DNA of 63,714 nucleotides from Tannerellaceae bacterium (GCA_031278605.1 JAITKB010000004.1:1-63714), one strand, 5' to 3'. Counted from the stretch's first letter, positions 35,347 through 45,052 are shown. Program-made: numbers and translations. Notes: a model not told the origin generated them from the letters alone.

Positions 35347-36135
35347 ATGAGCCACTCTCCTTTAGCCGTCATTCATCCCGAAGCCCGTATAGGGAATCAT
35401 GTTACGATAGATCCCTTTGTTGTTATCGAAAAAGATGTCATAATAGGCGATAATTGCCGGATATTTCCACATGCCACCATTCTGGAAGGAGCCAGGATCG
35501 GGAATGATTGCAAGATATTTCCGGGAGCCGTTATCTCCGGAATTCCGCAGGATCTGAAATTTGTCGGAGAGAAGACCGTGGCGGAAATCGGGCATCATAC
35601 AACAATCCGGGAATGTGTCACCGTTAATCGGGGAACAGCCTCCAAGGGGAAAACCATCATTGGAAGCCATTGCCTTATCATGGCTTACAGTCACATTGCC
35701 CATGATTGTGTATTGAAAGACCACATCATCATCGGCAATGCCTCTCAACTGGCCGGAGAGGTAGACATAGACGACTTCGCCATCGTAAGCGGAGGCAGCC
35801 TGGTGCATCAGTTTACACGTATCTCAAAGCACGTCATGATACAGGGGGGATCCCGCATAGGCAAAGACATCCCCCCCTACACCCTGATAGGACGAGACCC
35901 GATTGTCTATTGTGGAATCAATATCGTGGGTCTGCGAAGAAGAGGATTTACCAACGACCAGGTATTTTTGATACAAGATATTTACCGAACACTTTATACA
36001 AGAGGCCTGAACAACTCCGACGCCTTGAAAGCCATCGAAACCGAGTATGAATCAAGCGAAGAAAGGGATTTGATCCTGAACTTTATCAAAACATCCCAAC
36101 GTGGAATCGTAAGAGGTTCCATTGACGAACTTTAA
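35347..36135 (+). CDS. lpxA: UDP-GlcNAc acyltransferase LpxA
   Basis: I start at ATG 35347 (MSHSPLAVIHPEARIG), giving 262 residues, the usual length; upstream in-frame codons overlap fabZ. Hexapeptide repeats build a beta-helix, with the catalytic region MAYSHIAHDCVLKDHIIIGN and the C-terminal helices RRGFTNDQVFLIQDIYRTLY. It transfers the first hydroxyacyl chain to UDP-GlcNAc in lipid A synthesis. It follows lpxC-fabZ by 10 bases. Confidence 0.96.
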   Translation: MSHSPLAVIHPEARIGNHVTIDPFVVIEKDVIIGDNCRIFPHATILEGARIGNDCKIFPGAVISGIPQDLKFVGEKTVAEIGHHTTIRECVTVNRGTASKGKTIIGSHCLIMAYSHIAHDCVLKDHIIIGNASQLAGEVDIDDFAIVSGGSLVHQFTRISKHVMIQGGSRIGKDIPPYTLIGRDPIVYCGINIVGLRRRGFTNDQVFLIQDIYRTLYTRGLNNSDALKAIETEYESSEERDLILNFIKTSQRGIVRGSIDEL

Positions 36136-36190
36136 CCGGACAAGGGGTTGGAGTTTGTTTTCACGAAACAGGGTTATTACAAATTTTTAT

Positions 36191-36198
36191 TATATTTG
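36191..36198 (+). promoter_or_regulatory. Promoter box for the pRiA4b ORF-3-like gene
   Basis: TATATTTG fits TAnnTTTG and lies 30 bases before ATG 36229, within the 93-base gap after lpxA. Confidence 0.5.
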
Positions 36199-36228
36199 AA
36201 CTCATATAAAAATATAAAACAAGGGATT

Positions 36229-36804
36229 ATGATTTATAGATTTCTTATATTATCCGACGAGACGGATGACTTCGTTAGGGAAATTGAGATTAATACGGAA
36301 GCCTCCTTTTTAGAACTGCATGACGCCATCGTTCGATCCGTAGGATATGACGAGGAGCAAATGGCTTCCTTTTTTATTTGCGATGAGGATTGGAATAAAA
36401 AAATCGAAATCACATTGGTAGACATGAACAGCCCTTCCGAAGAAGACATCTACCTAATGGAAGATACCCGCCTGGAAGAATTAATGGAAGACGAAGGACA
36501 AAAACTGCTCTACGTATTTGACTATATGACCGAACGCGCCTTCTTTATCGAACTCCGCGAAATCGTCCCCGGCAAAACACTGCAACAACCCGTATGCCGC
36601 CGATCGGAAGGAATGCCGCCACCCCAGTCCATAAATTTTGAAGAAATAGAAGCCAAAATACATCCTGTTCCTTCGTTGGGGGAAAGTTTTTACGGCGATC
36701 TGGACGACTTGCTGGAATATGGCTATGACATCAATGAATTGGATGCCGACGGATTAGACGGATTAGACCCCAGCAATGACCCTTTCGACGAAGAACGGTA
36801 TTGA
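36229..36804 (+). CDS. pRiA4b ORF-3-like protein (IS1096 TnpR-like family)
   Basis: The start at 36229 ([20 protein letters not shown]) is downstream of the promoter box and gives 191 residues. The sequence [20 protein letters not shown] followed by [14 protein letters not shown] and [16 protein letters not shown] matches the PF07929 type, an acidic compact domain. Despite its family name there is no insertion sequence here. The C-terminus is very acidic ([20 protein letters not shown]). Function unknown. It overlaps miaA by 29 bases, so the two are probably co-expressed. Confidence 0.82.
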   Translation: MIYRFLILSDETDDFVREIEINTEASFLELHDAIVRSVGYDEEQMASFFICDEDWNKKIEITLVDMNSPSEEDIYLMEDTRLEELMEDEGQKLLYVFDYMTERAFFIELREIVPGKTLQQPVCRRSEGMPPPQSINFEEIEAKIHPVPSLGESFYGDLDDLLEYGYDINELDADGLDGLDPSNDPFDEERY

Positions 36805-37726
36805 AACACATACGCTCGTTATTTTATGCGGCCCGACCGGAGTAGGGAAGACATCCTTAAGCCTGCGAATCGCCGAACATTTTCACTCGCCCGTCATCTC
36901 CTCCGACTCCCGACAAATTTATAAGGACATACCCATCGGCACGGATGCCCCCTGTGCCGACCCATCGGTACAGGTCAGGCATTATATGACGGGAATCCTC
37001 GAACTTACGGATTATTACAGCGCAGCCAACTTTGAGGCGGATGTGCTATCGCTCCTGGAGGAATTGCATAAAACAATTCCCGTAGTTATTATGGCGGGCG
37101 GATCCATGATGTATATAGATGCCATAAGTAAAGGTATCGACGACATACCCTCCATATCACCCGACCTGCGGGAAGCAATCAACCGGCAGTACGAGCGCGA
37201 AGGCTTGAATCCTATCCTGGAAGAATTAAAAAACAGAGACCCCATTCATTACGAACAGGTAGACAGGAAGAATCCGAAACGGGTCATTCATGCATTGGAA
37301 GTTTGCCGGCAGACGGGTAAACCTTATTCCGCCTTCCGTACCAACAGCAAAAAAGAGCGGCCTTTTCGTATTTTGAAGATAGGACTTACCCGCAGCCGCG
37401 AAGAACTTTATGAACGCATCAACCGAAGAGTAGAACAAATGATGGCAAACGGATTGCTGGAAGAAGCCCGACGGGTTTATCCTTTCAAGCATCTGAATGC
37501 GCTGAATACCGTAGGATACAAAGAACTGTTCCGCTATCTGGACGGCAACTGTTCCTTGGGGTTTGCCGTTGACAAAATAAAAAGGAATACGCGCGTCTAT
37601 GCCCGGAAGCAAATGACATGGTTCAAACGCGACAACGAAATCTCCTGGTTTCACCCCGATAACGAAACCGATATTCTGCAATACATACACGACTCCCTGG
37701 AAAATACGCCGCAGCTTACCCCATAG
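36776..37726 (+). CDS. miaA: tRNA dimethylallyltransferase MiaA
   Basis: The 316-residue protein has the P-loop [19 protein letters not shown], the motif [20 protein letters not shown], and the late [17 protein letters not shown] and [17 protein letters not shown]. It transfers a dimethylallyl group to A37 of tRNAs that read UNN codons. Its start lies inside the preceding gene. Its TAG stop (37724-37726) falls within the first unit of array E, so the last codons are shared with the repeat. Confidence 0.95.
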   Translation: MTLSTKNGIETHTLVILCGPTGVGKTSLSLRIAEHFHSPVISSDSRQIYKDIPIGTDAPCADPSVQVRHYMTGILELTDYYSAANFEADVLSLLEELHKTIPVVIMAGGSMMYIDAISKGIDDIPSISPDLREAINRQYEREGLNPILEELKNRDPIHYEQVDRKNPKRVIHALEVCRQTGKPYSAFRTNSKKERPFRILKIGLTRSREELYERINRRVEQMMANGLLEEARRVYPFKHLNALNTVGYKELFRYLDGNCSLGFAVDKIKRNTRVYARKQMTWFKRDNEISWFHPDNETDILQYIHDSLENTPQLTP

Positions 37727-37985
37727 GTAAAGTTCCCAATCGGTTTTCCGGCAGACCATTCCCCATAGGTAAAGTCTCCAATCAGTTTTCCGGCAGACCA
37801 TTCCCCACAGGTAAAGTTCCCAATCAGTTTTCCGACAGACCATTCCCCACAGGTAAAGTTCCCAATCGGTTTTCCGGCAGACCATTCCCCACAGGTAAAG
37901 TTCCCAATCAGTTTTTCGACAGACCATTCCCCACAGGTAAAGTTTCCAATCAAGTTTTTGACAGACCATTCCCGCAGGGTAATCC
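37719..37985 (+). repeat. Tandem array E: six 42-bp units plus a partial one
   Basis: Units start CCCCAYAGGTAAAG at 37719, 37761, 37803, 37845, 37887 and 37929, exactly 42 bp apart, with a degenerate partial copy from 37971. Differences are scattered point changes. The miaA stop codon lies in unit 1. On the minus strand the period keeps a frame open that repeats [14 protein letters not shown]; this is most likely a by-product of the period. From 37986 to 38087 only AT-rich leader is seen. Confidence 0.93.
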
Positions 37986-38087
37986 TAAGATTTCCTTTTC
38001 CGTCGCATGTTGTAAAACATAGAATTATATCTGCGTATTTGAAAACAAATACATTTACTTTGACAGATAGAAAACATAATACGATAC

Positions 38088-40493
38088 ATGATCATGAAAA
38101 AATTATCCTGTGCTTTTTTCCTCTCGTTACTGTTTACGTTTACTCCGGCCGTTTATTCTCAAGAAGGGGTGAACATTCATGTTGTCAATGAAAAAGACGA
38201 ACCTTTGGGTGGAGCGGTTGTATACGTGCTGAGTTTGGACAGTCTTTTTATCAATTCCATCCTTGCGGATGAAGCGGGCCTGGCGCGTATCCCCCAAGTT
38301 GATTTTCAAAAAGAAATATTGAAGATCATGGCCTTCGGATATAATAATTTCGACCTTAAGGAACGACCTGCCGGGAACAGTATAAAAGTAAGCCTGGAGC
38401 CTTTGAATATTGAGTTAAGCGAAGTGATTGTCAAAGCTAATTCAAGCACCGTTCAAAAAAATGATCGAATCATTTTCTATGTCGCAAATGAAAATATGAC
38501 CAAAGGAAGCAATTCATTCGAGCTAATTAAATTCACACCCTTAATCCTTGTCGATCAAAACAAAAAGCTGTCGATCATCGGCAAGTCCGGTGTGCAACTC
38601 TATATCAATGGACGCAAGACAAACCTGCCCGAAACCTCCATCCGACCCTATCTGGAAAGTTTGCCCGCAGATAGAATAGCCAACATCGAAGTGATAACCA
38701 ATCCGGGAGCAACCATACGTACCGATGGAAACCAAGGGATCATCAATCTGATATTGAAAAAGAATGAAGCTGACGGCTTGAACGGTACATTGAGCCTGAG
38801 CGATAGCCAGCGGACAAGCAATTCGCAGGATGGAAGCCTCTATCTCAATTACCAGAAAGATAAACTGAATGTATCGGCAAATATCTATGGGGATAATACC
38901 CTTTATACTGCCGGTGAAGTAAACGATTATTATTATATCGCATCGAACAACCATCAGCACCTGATACGCGATGATCGGGTGGTATATAAGGAATTCATAG
39001 GGAATATCAAGGCGGATTATCATCTATCCGAGCGGCAGGTTCTCGGAGTGGTTTTGAATGCTTCCTATATGGACCATGGCGAGAATACAATCGACCAAAC
39101 TTCCTTCGGCAAAAGAAACGCCATGCAGACAGACTCCATGCTGTATTCCGACAACCAAATAAAAAGACCAACCCAAAACTATTCCGTTAACCTGAACTAC
39201 CGGTTCAAAGTAAATGAAAAGGGAGATTTTTCTGTGGATGCGGACTATTTGCAGAATATAAGGAAACAATCCATGCAAACAAATTTTGCCAAAATAGAGG
39301 ACGGGGTACAACAACCTCCCTACGATCGGTTTCATCAAATCTCGAAGGAACTTGTGCACAGTTATTCCGGTAAAATAGAATATAAACATACCTTCAATCA
39401 GACAACAGACCTGACGGCAGGCATTGAAACTTATTCCAGCGCCTCGGAGGCGGATTTCTTCCATGAGAACCTGCAAAACGGCGTCTATGTAAGCGATCCG
39501 CAGAAGAACAATATCTTTTCCTACAACGAAACCTACGGGGCAGGATATGTGTCCTTCTCCCGCGTGTGGACGCCCAGGTTCAACAGCCGGATAGAAGCCC
39601 GCCTCGAATCGGTGAAAAGCAAAGGCGTTCAGCAAATGACCTCGGAAGAAATCCAGCATAATTATACCGACTTGCTGCCTTCCGTATCCTTGCAGTATCA
39701 ATTCAATCCGGACAACCGGCTCTCCTATAATTTCACATCGTATGCCGGCAGACCCGGATATTATTCGTTGAATCCGTTTCGCTTTTTCCTGACTCCTTCC
39801 ACATATAAGGAATACAATCCTGCGTTGAAACCGTCATACTTGTATACGAGTAGGCTGAACTATGCGTTGAAAGGACATTATATATTCGATCTGTCTTATA
39901 TCTATATAAAAGACTGTACGAATAATTTCCTGGTACCCGTAGACGAACAATACACAAAATATATCAATGCAAATTACGGCTACAATCAGATCCTGTCTCT
40001 CACCTTCAATTGGAATGAATCGTTTTGGCACGATCGCATTTTTATAAATTCTTCTTTAAGCGGGGAGTATATGAAGCAAAAAGGGGCTGTTGAAACCATT
40101 CTTGTGGACGCTTCGGGTTTTTCTGCTTCTTTCTCGCTTAGCAGCAGTATGCTGATCTCCAAAAGATATAATTGGACAGTAAGAAGCAGGCTGTCGTACA
40201 TAACTCCCTTGAAATTGGCGCACGAAAATGTAGGGCCTTCTTATCGTTTCGGCCTTGGAGCAACAAAGAATTTCAACAATGGGATTGCTTTAAATTTAGG
40301 TATTGATAATCTTTTTTTCAACAATATAAAACGAAATAAAGTGAACGATAATTACGCGTATTATTTAAGACCTGAGACTGATTTCAGACAGGTATTCATA
40401 GGAATATCCATACCTTTTGGCAATATGAAGACAAAGGGTGCAACCAACAGAGGATCTTCTTCCTCCTCTGTGAAAAGAAGACTGAAAGAATAG
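38088..40493 (+). CDS. TonB-dependent receptor-like outer-membrane protein
   Basis: The 801-residue protein has a signal peptide (SCAFFLSLLFTFTPAVYSQE), a carboxypeptidase-regulatory-like domain (about residues 25-110), a plug-like domain with VQLYINGRKTNLPETSIRPY and IEVITNPGATIRTDGNQGI, and a long barrel of the PF14905 type (YSVNLNYRFKVNEKGDFSVD). It resembles outer-membrane transporters without a SusD partner. Substrate unknown. MKKL at 38094 is an equally good start. It lies alone, between array E and a convergent gene pair. Confidence 0.85.
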   Translation: MIMKKLSCAFFLSLLFTFTPAVYSQEGVNIHVVNEKDEPLGGAVVYVLSLDSLFINSILADEAGLARIPQVDFQKEILKIMAFGYNNFDLKERPAGNSIKVSLEPLNIELSEVIVKANSSTVQKNDRIIFYVANENMTKGSNSFELIKFTPLILVDQNKKLSIIGKSGVQLYINGRKTNLPETSIRPYLESLPADRIANIEVITNPGATIRTDGNQGIINLILKKNEADGLNGTLSLSDSQRTSNSQDGSLYLNYQKDKLNVSANIYGDNTLYTAGEVNDYYYIASNNHQHLIRDDRVVYKEFIGNIKADYHLSERQVLGVVLNASYMDHGENTIDQTSFGKRNAMQTDSMLYSDNQIKRPTQNYSVNLNYRFKVNEKGDFSVDADYLQNIRKQSMQTNFAKIEDGVQQPPYDRFHQISKELVHSYSGKIEYKHTFNQTTDLTAGIETYSSASEADFFHENLQNGVYVSDPQKNNIFSYNETYGAGYVSFSRVWTPRFNSRIEARLESVKSKGVQQMTSEEIQHNYTDLLPSVSLQYQFNPDNRLSYNFTSYAGRPGYYSLNPFRFFLTPSTYKEYNPALKPSYLYTSRLNYALKGHYIFDLSYIYIKDCTNNFLVPVDEQYTKYINANYGYNQILSLTFNWNESFWHDRIFINSSLSGEYMKQKGAVETILVDASGFSASFSLSSSMLISKRYNWTVRSRLSYITPLKLAHENVGPSYRFGLGATKNFNNGIALNLGIDNLFFNNIKRNKVNDNYAYYLRPETDFRQVFIGISIPFGNMKTKGATNRGSSSSSVKRRLKE

Positions 40494-40615
40494 AGATATT
40501 TAAACGCCAGGGCCTCACGCTCTCCCCGCCAAAGTAAACGGCTTATGAAATGATCGCATGTGGGCAAATGGGGTCCGTCTGCCGCCTGCCGTTCCGGGCC
40601 TTTTTTTGGCCTAGC

Positions 40616-40663
40616 GTTAGCGGTTAACGATTAATCACTCACCATCGAGCATTAACCGCTAAC
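40616..40663. terminator. Inverted repeat between convergent genes
   Basis: GTTAGCGGTTAA (40616-40627) and TTAACCGCTAAC (40652-40663) are perfect 12-base inverted repeats with a 24-base spacer, between the receptor gene and the biotin carrier gene. The right arm overlaps the stop region of the carrier gene. It may act as a shared terminator, but no strong T-tract follows. From 40494 to 40615 nothing else is clear. Confidence 0.5.
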
Positions 40664-40982
40664 CGTTAATCACTAAAAGAAGTTGGTGTTTGGTGATTTT
40701 GTCGCCTTCTTTTACGGTTATTTGGGTTACGATGCCGGGTTCGGACGCCAGGATGCGGTTTTGCATTTTCATGGCGTCTATGCTCAGGAGCAGGTCTCCG
40801 GCTTCTATGCGTTGGCCTTCTTTTACAGTTATTTGGACTACGGTGCCGGGGAGGGTCGAGCGTACTTCGCCCACACAGGGCTTGGTCCATACGGGACGGT
40901 TTTTGTATTTGTTGGTCAACAGGGTTTTGTACTTTCGGGCCGTCACGGCAAAGTCTACGTAGAGGTTGTCGGGTGTTTCCAT
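40659..40982 (-). CDS. Biotin carboxyl carrier protein
   Basis: The 107-residue protein ends in a biotinyl domain: TLPGTVVQITVKEGQRIEAG, the biotinylation motif SIDAMKMQN with its Lys, and PGIVTQITVKEGDKI. The N-terminal 35 residues are variable and basic. It carries carboxyl groups for the carboxyltransferase encoded 24 bases upstream. The last three codons and stop lie in the inverted repeat at 40652-40663, so the C-terminus may have been reshaped by that repeat. Confidence 0.9.
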   Translation of the reverse strand: METPDNLYVDFAVTARKYKTLLTNKYKNRPVWTKPCVGEVRSTLPGTVVQITVKEGQRIEAGDLLLSIDAMKMQNRILASEPGIVTQITVKEGDKITKHQLLLVING

Positions 40983-41006
40983 CTTTCTTTTCTTGTTTTT
41001 ATCAGG

Positions 41007-42554
41007 TTAAAACGGCGGAAGACCGTGCTTCTTGGCGGGACGAAACTCTTCCTTTAAGACGGAAACTTCCAAGGCATGTAGCAAAAGAGCACGCGTCTCC
41101 TTCGGCTCTATCACCGAGTCGATAAAACCCTTGGAGGCAGCAACAAAGGGGTTTGCGAATTTCTCGATGTATTCCCCCACCTTCTCCCGACGCATGGCGT
41201 CTTCGTCCTCGGCCTCCATGATCTCCTTGCGGAAAATAATGTTGGCGGCGCCCTCCGGTCCCATCACCGCAATCTCGGCGCTGGGCCAGGCAAACATAAA
41301 ATCGGCCCCCAAGTGCCGGGAATTCATGGCAATGTATCCCCCGCCGTAGGCCTTGCGCAAAATAACGGTGATCTTGGGCACCGTGGCCTCCGAATAAGCA
41401 TACAACACCTTGGCGCCGTGGCGAATCACCCCGGCATGTTCCTGGTCGACGCCCGGCAAATACCCCGGCATATCCTCCAAGGTGATGATGGGAATGTTGA
41501 AAGAATCGCAAAAACGGATGAAACGAGCCGCCTTGTCCGAACTGTCGCAGTCCAACACCCCAGCCAATACCATGGGTTGGTTGGCCACAAAGCCCACCGT
41601 CTCCCCATGCATACGGCCAAAACCCACAACGATGTTCGCAGCCCAGAGCTGCTGCACCTCCAGGAAGTCCGAAGCGTCTACAATACAGCGGATAACATCC
41701 CGCACATCGTAGGGCTGACGAGGATCCGAAGGCACCACGTCTTCGATGTTCAGGCGCACGCAAGGTTCCTTGGGAGGAACCGATTTGCTGCGCTCGGTAT
41801 TGTTCCAAGGGATAAAATGCACCAAGCGTTTGATCTGCTCAAAACATTCCTGCTCGCTGCAGGCATAAAAATGGGCGTTGCCGGTGATCTCGGCGTGCAC
41901 GCGGGCGCCGCCCAGATCCTCCATGGAAATGTCCTCGCCCAAAACGGTTTTGATGACGTTCGGGCCGGTGATGAACATCTTGGAGATGTTCTCCACCACA
42001 AAAACAAAGTCGGTAAGCGCCGGAGAATACACCGCGCCACCCGCACAAGGTCCCAGAATCAGAGAGATTTGCGGGATCACACCCGAAGCAAGGGTGTTGC
42101 GGTAGAAAATCTCCCCGTACCCGGCCAAAGCCTGCACACCCTCCTGGATGCGTGCCCCGCCGGAATCGTTGATGCCGATGATGGGACAACGCATCTTCAA
42201 GGCATGATCCATGATCTTGGTGATCTTACGCGCATGTTGCAGCCCCAAAGAGCCGCCGGCAACAGTGAAATCCTGCGCATAAATGCACACCGGAGCGCCG
42301 AAAATGGTGCCCGTACCCGTCACCACGCCGTCGCCGGGAAAGTCCTTCTTGTCCATGCCGAAATCGCGGCCGTCGTGCTTGACAAACATATCGTATTCGT
42401 GAAAAGAATGAGCGTCCAGCAACGCCAGAATACGCTCCCTGGCAGTGAGTTTGCCCATGGCCACCTGCTTTTCTATGGCCGCCTCGCCGCCGCCCATCTC
42501 CGCTACGGCCTTTTTCTGCCGCAGGGTCTGGATGTTTTTGTTTAAATCTGTCAT
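41007..42554 (-). CDS. Acyl-CoA carboxylase carboxyltransferase (PccB/MmdA type)
   Basis: The 515-residue protein matches the biotin-dependent carboxyltransferase family: KLTARERILALLDAHSFHEY, QDFTVAGGSLGLQHARKI, INDSGGARIQEGVQALAGYG and GAKVLYAYSEATVPKITVIL with RKAYGGGYIAM. It acts on propionyl-CoA or methylmalonyl-CoA, with the next-gene biotin carrier. No biotin carboxylase and no membrane decarboxylase subunits are in the window, so the choice between propionyl-CoA carboxylase and methylmalonyl-CoA decarboxylase stays open. Confidence 0.93.
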   Translation of the reverse strand: MTDLNKNIQTLRQKKAVAEMGGGEAAIEKQVAMGKLTARERILALLDAHSFHEYDMFVKHDGRDFGMDKKDFPGDGVVTGTGTIFGAPVCIYAQDFTVAGGSLGLQHARKITKIMDHALKMRCPIIGINDSGGARIQEGVQALAGYGEIFYRNTLASGVIPQISLILGPCAGGAVYSPALTDFVFVVENISKMFITGPNVIKTVLGEDISMEDLGGARVHAEITGNAHFYACSEQECFEQIKRLVHFIPWNNTERSKSVPPKEPCVRLNIEDVVPSDPRQPYDVRDVIRCIVDASDFLEVQQLWAANIVVGFGRMHGETVGFVANQPMVLAGVLDCDSSDKAARFIRFCDSFNIPIITLEDMPGYLPGVDQEHAGVIRHGAKVLYAYSEATVPKITVILRKAYGGGYIAMNSRHLGADFMFAWPSAEIAVMGPEGAANIIFRKEIMEAEDEDAMRREKVGEYIEKFANPFVAASKGFIDSVIEPKETRALLLHALEVSVLKEEFRPAKKHGLPPF

Positions 42555-42596
42555 ATTATCGGTTAATTTATAGGGTTATAAGGGTTGGCTCCAAAG

Positions 42597-43154
42597 CTAC
42601 CGGCCGGCACACCTGGTCTTGTAGCGGCAGCGGGAGTTGCCCTTTGCAATGTTGTTCAACTTTCCTTTGGTGAGCTGGCGGCGGATGGCCGGGATGTTGT
42701 CGGTAAAGACAATGCCGTTCAAGTGTTCGCACTCGTGCTGCACTATTCGCGCGGCAAAATCCGACACAACCTCCCGGCACCCCTGGCCGTGTTCGTCGGT
42801 ATATTCCACCTCTATCTGCCTGGCCCTTGGCACCTTTTCGTGTATCCCCGGCAGGCTGAGGCATCCCTCCTCCAAAACAACCTCCTCCCGGGAAGAACGC
42901 AGGATCACAGGGTTGATCATCACGCGCCGGAAACCCTTACACTCCGGATAGGTCTCGGCCAGGGGATCGCCGTCAATCACCACCAGGCGCAGAGAAAGCC
43001 CCACCTGCGGCGCAGCAAGACCCACACCCTCGGCATGATACATGGTTGCAAACATATTGGACACCCATTCCGTGAGAGAAGGGTAATCCAACGGCACTTC
43101 TTGCGCTTCTTCCCGCAAGATGGGATGTCCGTACAGGTAGACGGGTAAAATCAT
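42597..43154 (-). CDS. def: Peptide deformylase
   Basis: The 185-residue protein carries the three deformylase motifs: GVGLAAPQVG, EEGCLSLPG and QHECEHLNGIVF (the HExxH-type metal site, here HECEH). It removes the N-terminal formyl group of nascent proteins. It begins 3 bases after ruvX stops, so the two share a transcript driven by the box at 43590. Confidence 0.96.
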   Translation of the reverse strand: MILPVYLYGHPILREEAQEVPLDYPSLTEWVSNMFATMYHAEGVGLAAPQVGLSLRLVVIDGDPLAETYPECKGFRRVMINPVILRSSREEVVLEEGCLSLPGIHEKVPRARQIEVEYTDEHGQGCREVVSDFAARIVQHECEHLNGIVFTDNIPAIRRQLTKGKLNNIAKGNSRCRYKTRCAGR

Positions 43155-43157
43155 GAT

Positions 43158-43583
43158 TTATAGTTGTTTTGTTTTGTTGCTTTCCATCCAGGATTGCAGG
43201 ATAATCACCGCGCTGATCGCATCGACCAAGGCCTTATCCCGCCGTTTTTTCTTCTTCGCCCCACCCTCCAGAAGGGCGCGCTGTGCCAAAAGGGAAGTGA
43301 AACGCTCGTCGTAACCAACGACGGGAATGTCGGGGAAGGTCCCCTTCAGCGTCCGCACAAAAGCCTGCACGCGAGGCATGTTCTCGGAATCCTTGTTGTC
43401 CATTTGTTTCGGGAAACCCACCACGAAGCGTTCCACCGTTTCCCCCTTCATGTAGCGGGCAATGTAAGGCAGCAACTCCCCGCTCGGCACCGTATCCAGC
43501 CCTACCGCAATGAGTTGCAGGCGGTCCGTGACGGCCAGGCCGGAGCGCTTGCTTCCATAATCTATGGCCATTATCCTTCCCAT
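43158..43583 (-). CDS. ruvX: RuvX/YqgF-type RNase H-like protein
   Basis: I start at ATG 43583 (MGRIMAIDYGSKRSGLAVTD), the conserved opening of RuvX, giving 141 residues. Other motifs are RFVVGFPKQMDNKDSENM, VVGYDERFTSLLAQ and DKALVDAISAVIILQSWM with the late Asp. The family is linked to 16S rRNA 5'-end processing and nuclease activity. MAIDYG at 43571 is an alternative start. The promoter box ends only 6 bases before ATG 43583, so the message would be leaderless or nearly so. Confidence 0.9.
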   Translation of the reverse strand: MGRIMAIDYGSKRSGLAVTDRLQLIAVGLDTVPSGELLPYIARYMKGETVERFVVGFPKQMDNKDSENMPRVQAFVRTLKGTFPDIPVVGYDERFTSLLAQRALLEGGAKKKKRRDKALVDAISAVIILQSWMESNKTKQL

Positions 43584-43589
43584 GGGAAA

Positions 43590-43597
43590 CAAAGATA
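43590..43597 (-). promoter_or_regulatory. Promoter box of the ruvX-def operon
   Basis: The minus strand reads TATCTTTG, an exact TAnnTTTG match, 6 bases before the conserved ruvX start codon. Confidence 0.6.
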
Positions 43598-43622
43598 AGG
43601 AAAAAACAGGGACAGGAAAGTC

Positions 43623-45023
43623 TCAATAAGCGTTCCGCTCCCCCTTGAACATGTTGAATATCGTAACAATAATGATCTTAAGGTCGAGCAGAAACGACCA
43701 GTTTTCTATGTACCACACATCCCTTTTCACGCGCCCTTCCATTTGTTCCAGCGTTTTGGTCTCTCCGCGGTAGCCCGTCACCTGGGCCCATCCCGTGATG
43801 CCGGGTTTCACCAGGTGGCGCACCATGTATTTGTCTATCAAGGCCGAATATTCCTCGGTATGCTTCAGCATATGGGGACGCGGACCCACAACGGACATGT
43901 TCCCGGCAAAAACGTTCAGGAACTGAGGGAACTCGTCCAGGTTCGTTTTCCGAAGGAAATCCCCCAGACGGGTTTTGCGCGGGTCGTTCCTCGCAGCCTG
44001 CGCAGTATCGGCCTCGGAGTTTACCCGCATGGTGCGGAATTTATAACACTCAAACTCCTCGCCGTAAAGCCCCGTGCGTTTCTGCTTGAAGAGAATGGGA
44101 CCCGGAGAGGTTATTTTTATCAATACACCCAATATAATATACAGAAAAGGGTAAACAGCCACCAGGACAAAGAAGGAGAAAACAATGTCGAAAACGCGTT
44201 TGATCGCCCGGTTGGACGTGGCCTGGAGCGGTTCCCGGCGGATGGAGAGCAAGGGTATGGATTCGATCATCTCGATAACCAGGCTCTTTTTCACGTTGCG
44301 GTAAAATTCGGGCACGATGTAGAAACGTACCATGCGTTTCTCGGCGAAATTCAACAACTTCAGGATCTTTTCGTCCTGCGTGCCGGGCAAAGTGCAGTAA
44401 ATCTCGTCGATCGCATGTCCGGAAACGTAATCGTATACCTCGTCGGTATTCCCCAGGTAATTCGGCAGAGCTTCCCTTAGGTCGGTGTTGTCGTCGAAAA
44501 AACCCATCACGGTGAATCCGTAGGCCAATTCGTTGTTCATCACCCGGTAAAGCTCCATCCCGTTCTTGCCGGCGCCAATGATAATCACCCGTTTCAAGTC
44601 GTGACCCTTGCGGCGGTAAATCTTCAGCAGTATACGCACCAACACACGCCAAAAGGAAAAGAAAACCAACGTGGTGAAATAGTATACCAAAAGAAAAGTG
44701 CCCAAAACGTCGCCAATGCTAAGGAAAATCAAACAAGTGGCGAAAAGGAAAAAGAAAAAAGTAACCAAAGAAACCGAACGCTGCACAATCTTGTCAATGA
44801 AAACAACCGACATGTGCAACCGTACGGGAACAAAGTAAAGGGCAGCGAAATAACAAAAATTCAACAACAGCAATACTTCCTTCAAATTGCGGGTAATCAT
44901 CGTCGTATAATAGGCGTTGAACTCGCAATACACCGCAAAAAACAGGAGATTCAATACCATCAGATCGCCCATTCCTATCAACCACTGTATAAATAGATTG
45001 CCTCGTTTTGTATTAAGTTCCAT
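43623..45023 (-). CDS. Undecaprenyl-phosphate sugar phosphotransferase (WcaJ type)
   Basis: The 466-residue inner-membrane protein has four to five N-terminal hydrophobic segments, a CoA-binding-like middle domain (RVIIIGAGKNGMELYRVMNN, then FTVMGFFDDN) and a C-terminal bacterial sugar transferase domain: RVFDIVFSFFVLVAVYPFLY, FKQKRTGLYGEEFECYKFRT, LDEFPQFLNVFAGNMSVVGP and VKPGITGWAQVTGYRGET. It starts capsule or exopolysaccharide repeats by moving a sugar-1-phosphate (often glucose) to undecaprenyl phosphate. It stands near gmd, fcl and rfbA. Confidence 0.93.
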   Translation of the reverse strand: MELNTKRGNLFIQWLIGMGDLMVLNLLFFAVYCEFNAYYTTMITRNLKEVLLLLNFCYFAALYFVPVRLHMSVVFIDKIVQRSVSLVTFFFFLFATCLIFLSIGDVLGTFLLVYYFTTLVFFSFWRVLVRILLKIYRRKGHDLKRVIIIGAGKNGMELYRVMNNELAYGFTVMGFFDDNTDLREALPNYLGNTDEVYDYVSGHAIDEIYCTLPGTQDEKILKLLNFAEKRMVRFYIVPEFYRNVKKSLVIEMIESIPLLSIRREPLQATSNRAIKRVFDIVFSFFVLVAVYPFLYIILGVLIKITSPGPILFKQKRTGLYGEEFECYKFRTMRVNSEADTAQAARNDPRKTRLGDFLRKTNLDEFPQFLNVFAGNMSVVGPRPHMLKHTEEYSALIDKYMVRHLVKPGITGWAQVTGYRGETKTLEQMEGRVKRDVWYIENWSFLLDLKIIIVTIFNMFKGERNAY

Positions 45024-45044
45024 ACGTTTAGAGTAAAAATCTCA

Positions 45045-45052
45045 CAAAAATA
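45045..45052 (-). promoter_or_regulatory. Promoter box for the sugar phosphotransferase gene
   Basis: The minus strand reads TATTTTTG, fitting TAnnTTTG, 21 bases before the start codon at 45023. Confidence 0.5.

Noticed and set aside
36229-36804. Mobile element suggested by the IS1096 TnpR-like family name
   Set aside because: There are no terminal repeats or transposase; the gene sits between lpxA and miaA.
37226-37969. Minus-strand frame repeating [14 protein letters not shown] and then running antisense to miaA
   Set aside because: It is explained by the 42-bp period of array E plus a chance open antisense frame; miaA on the plus strand is certain.
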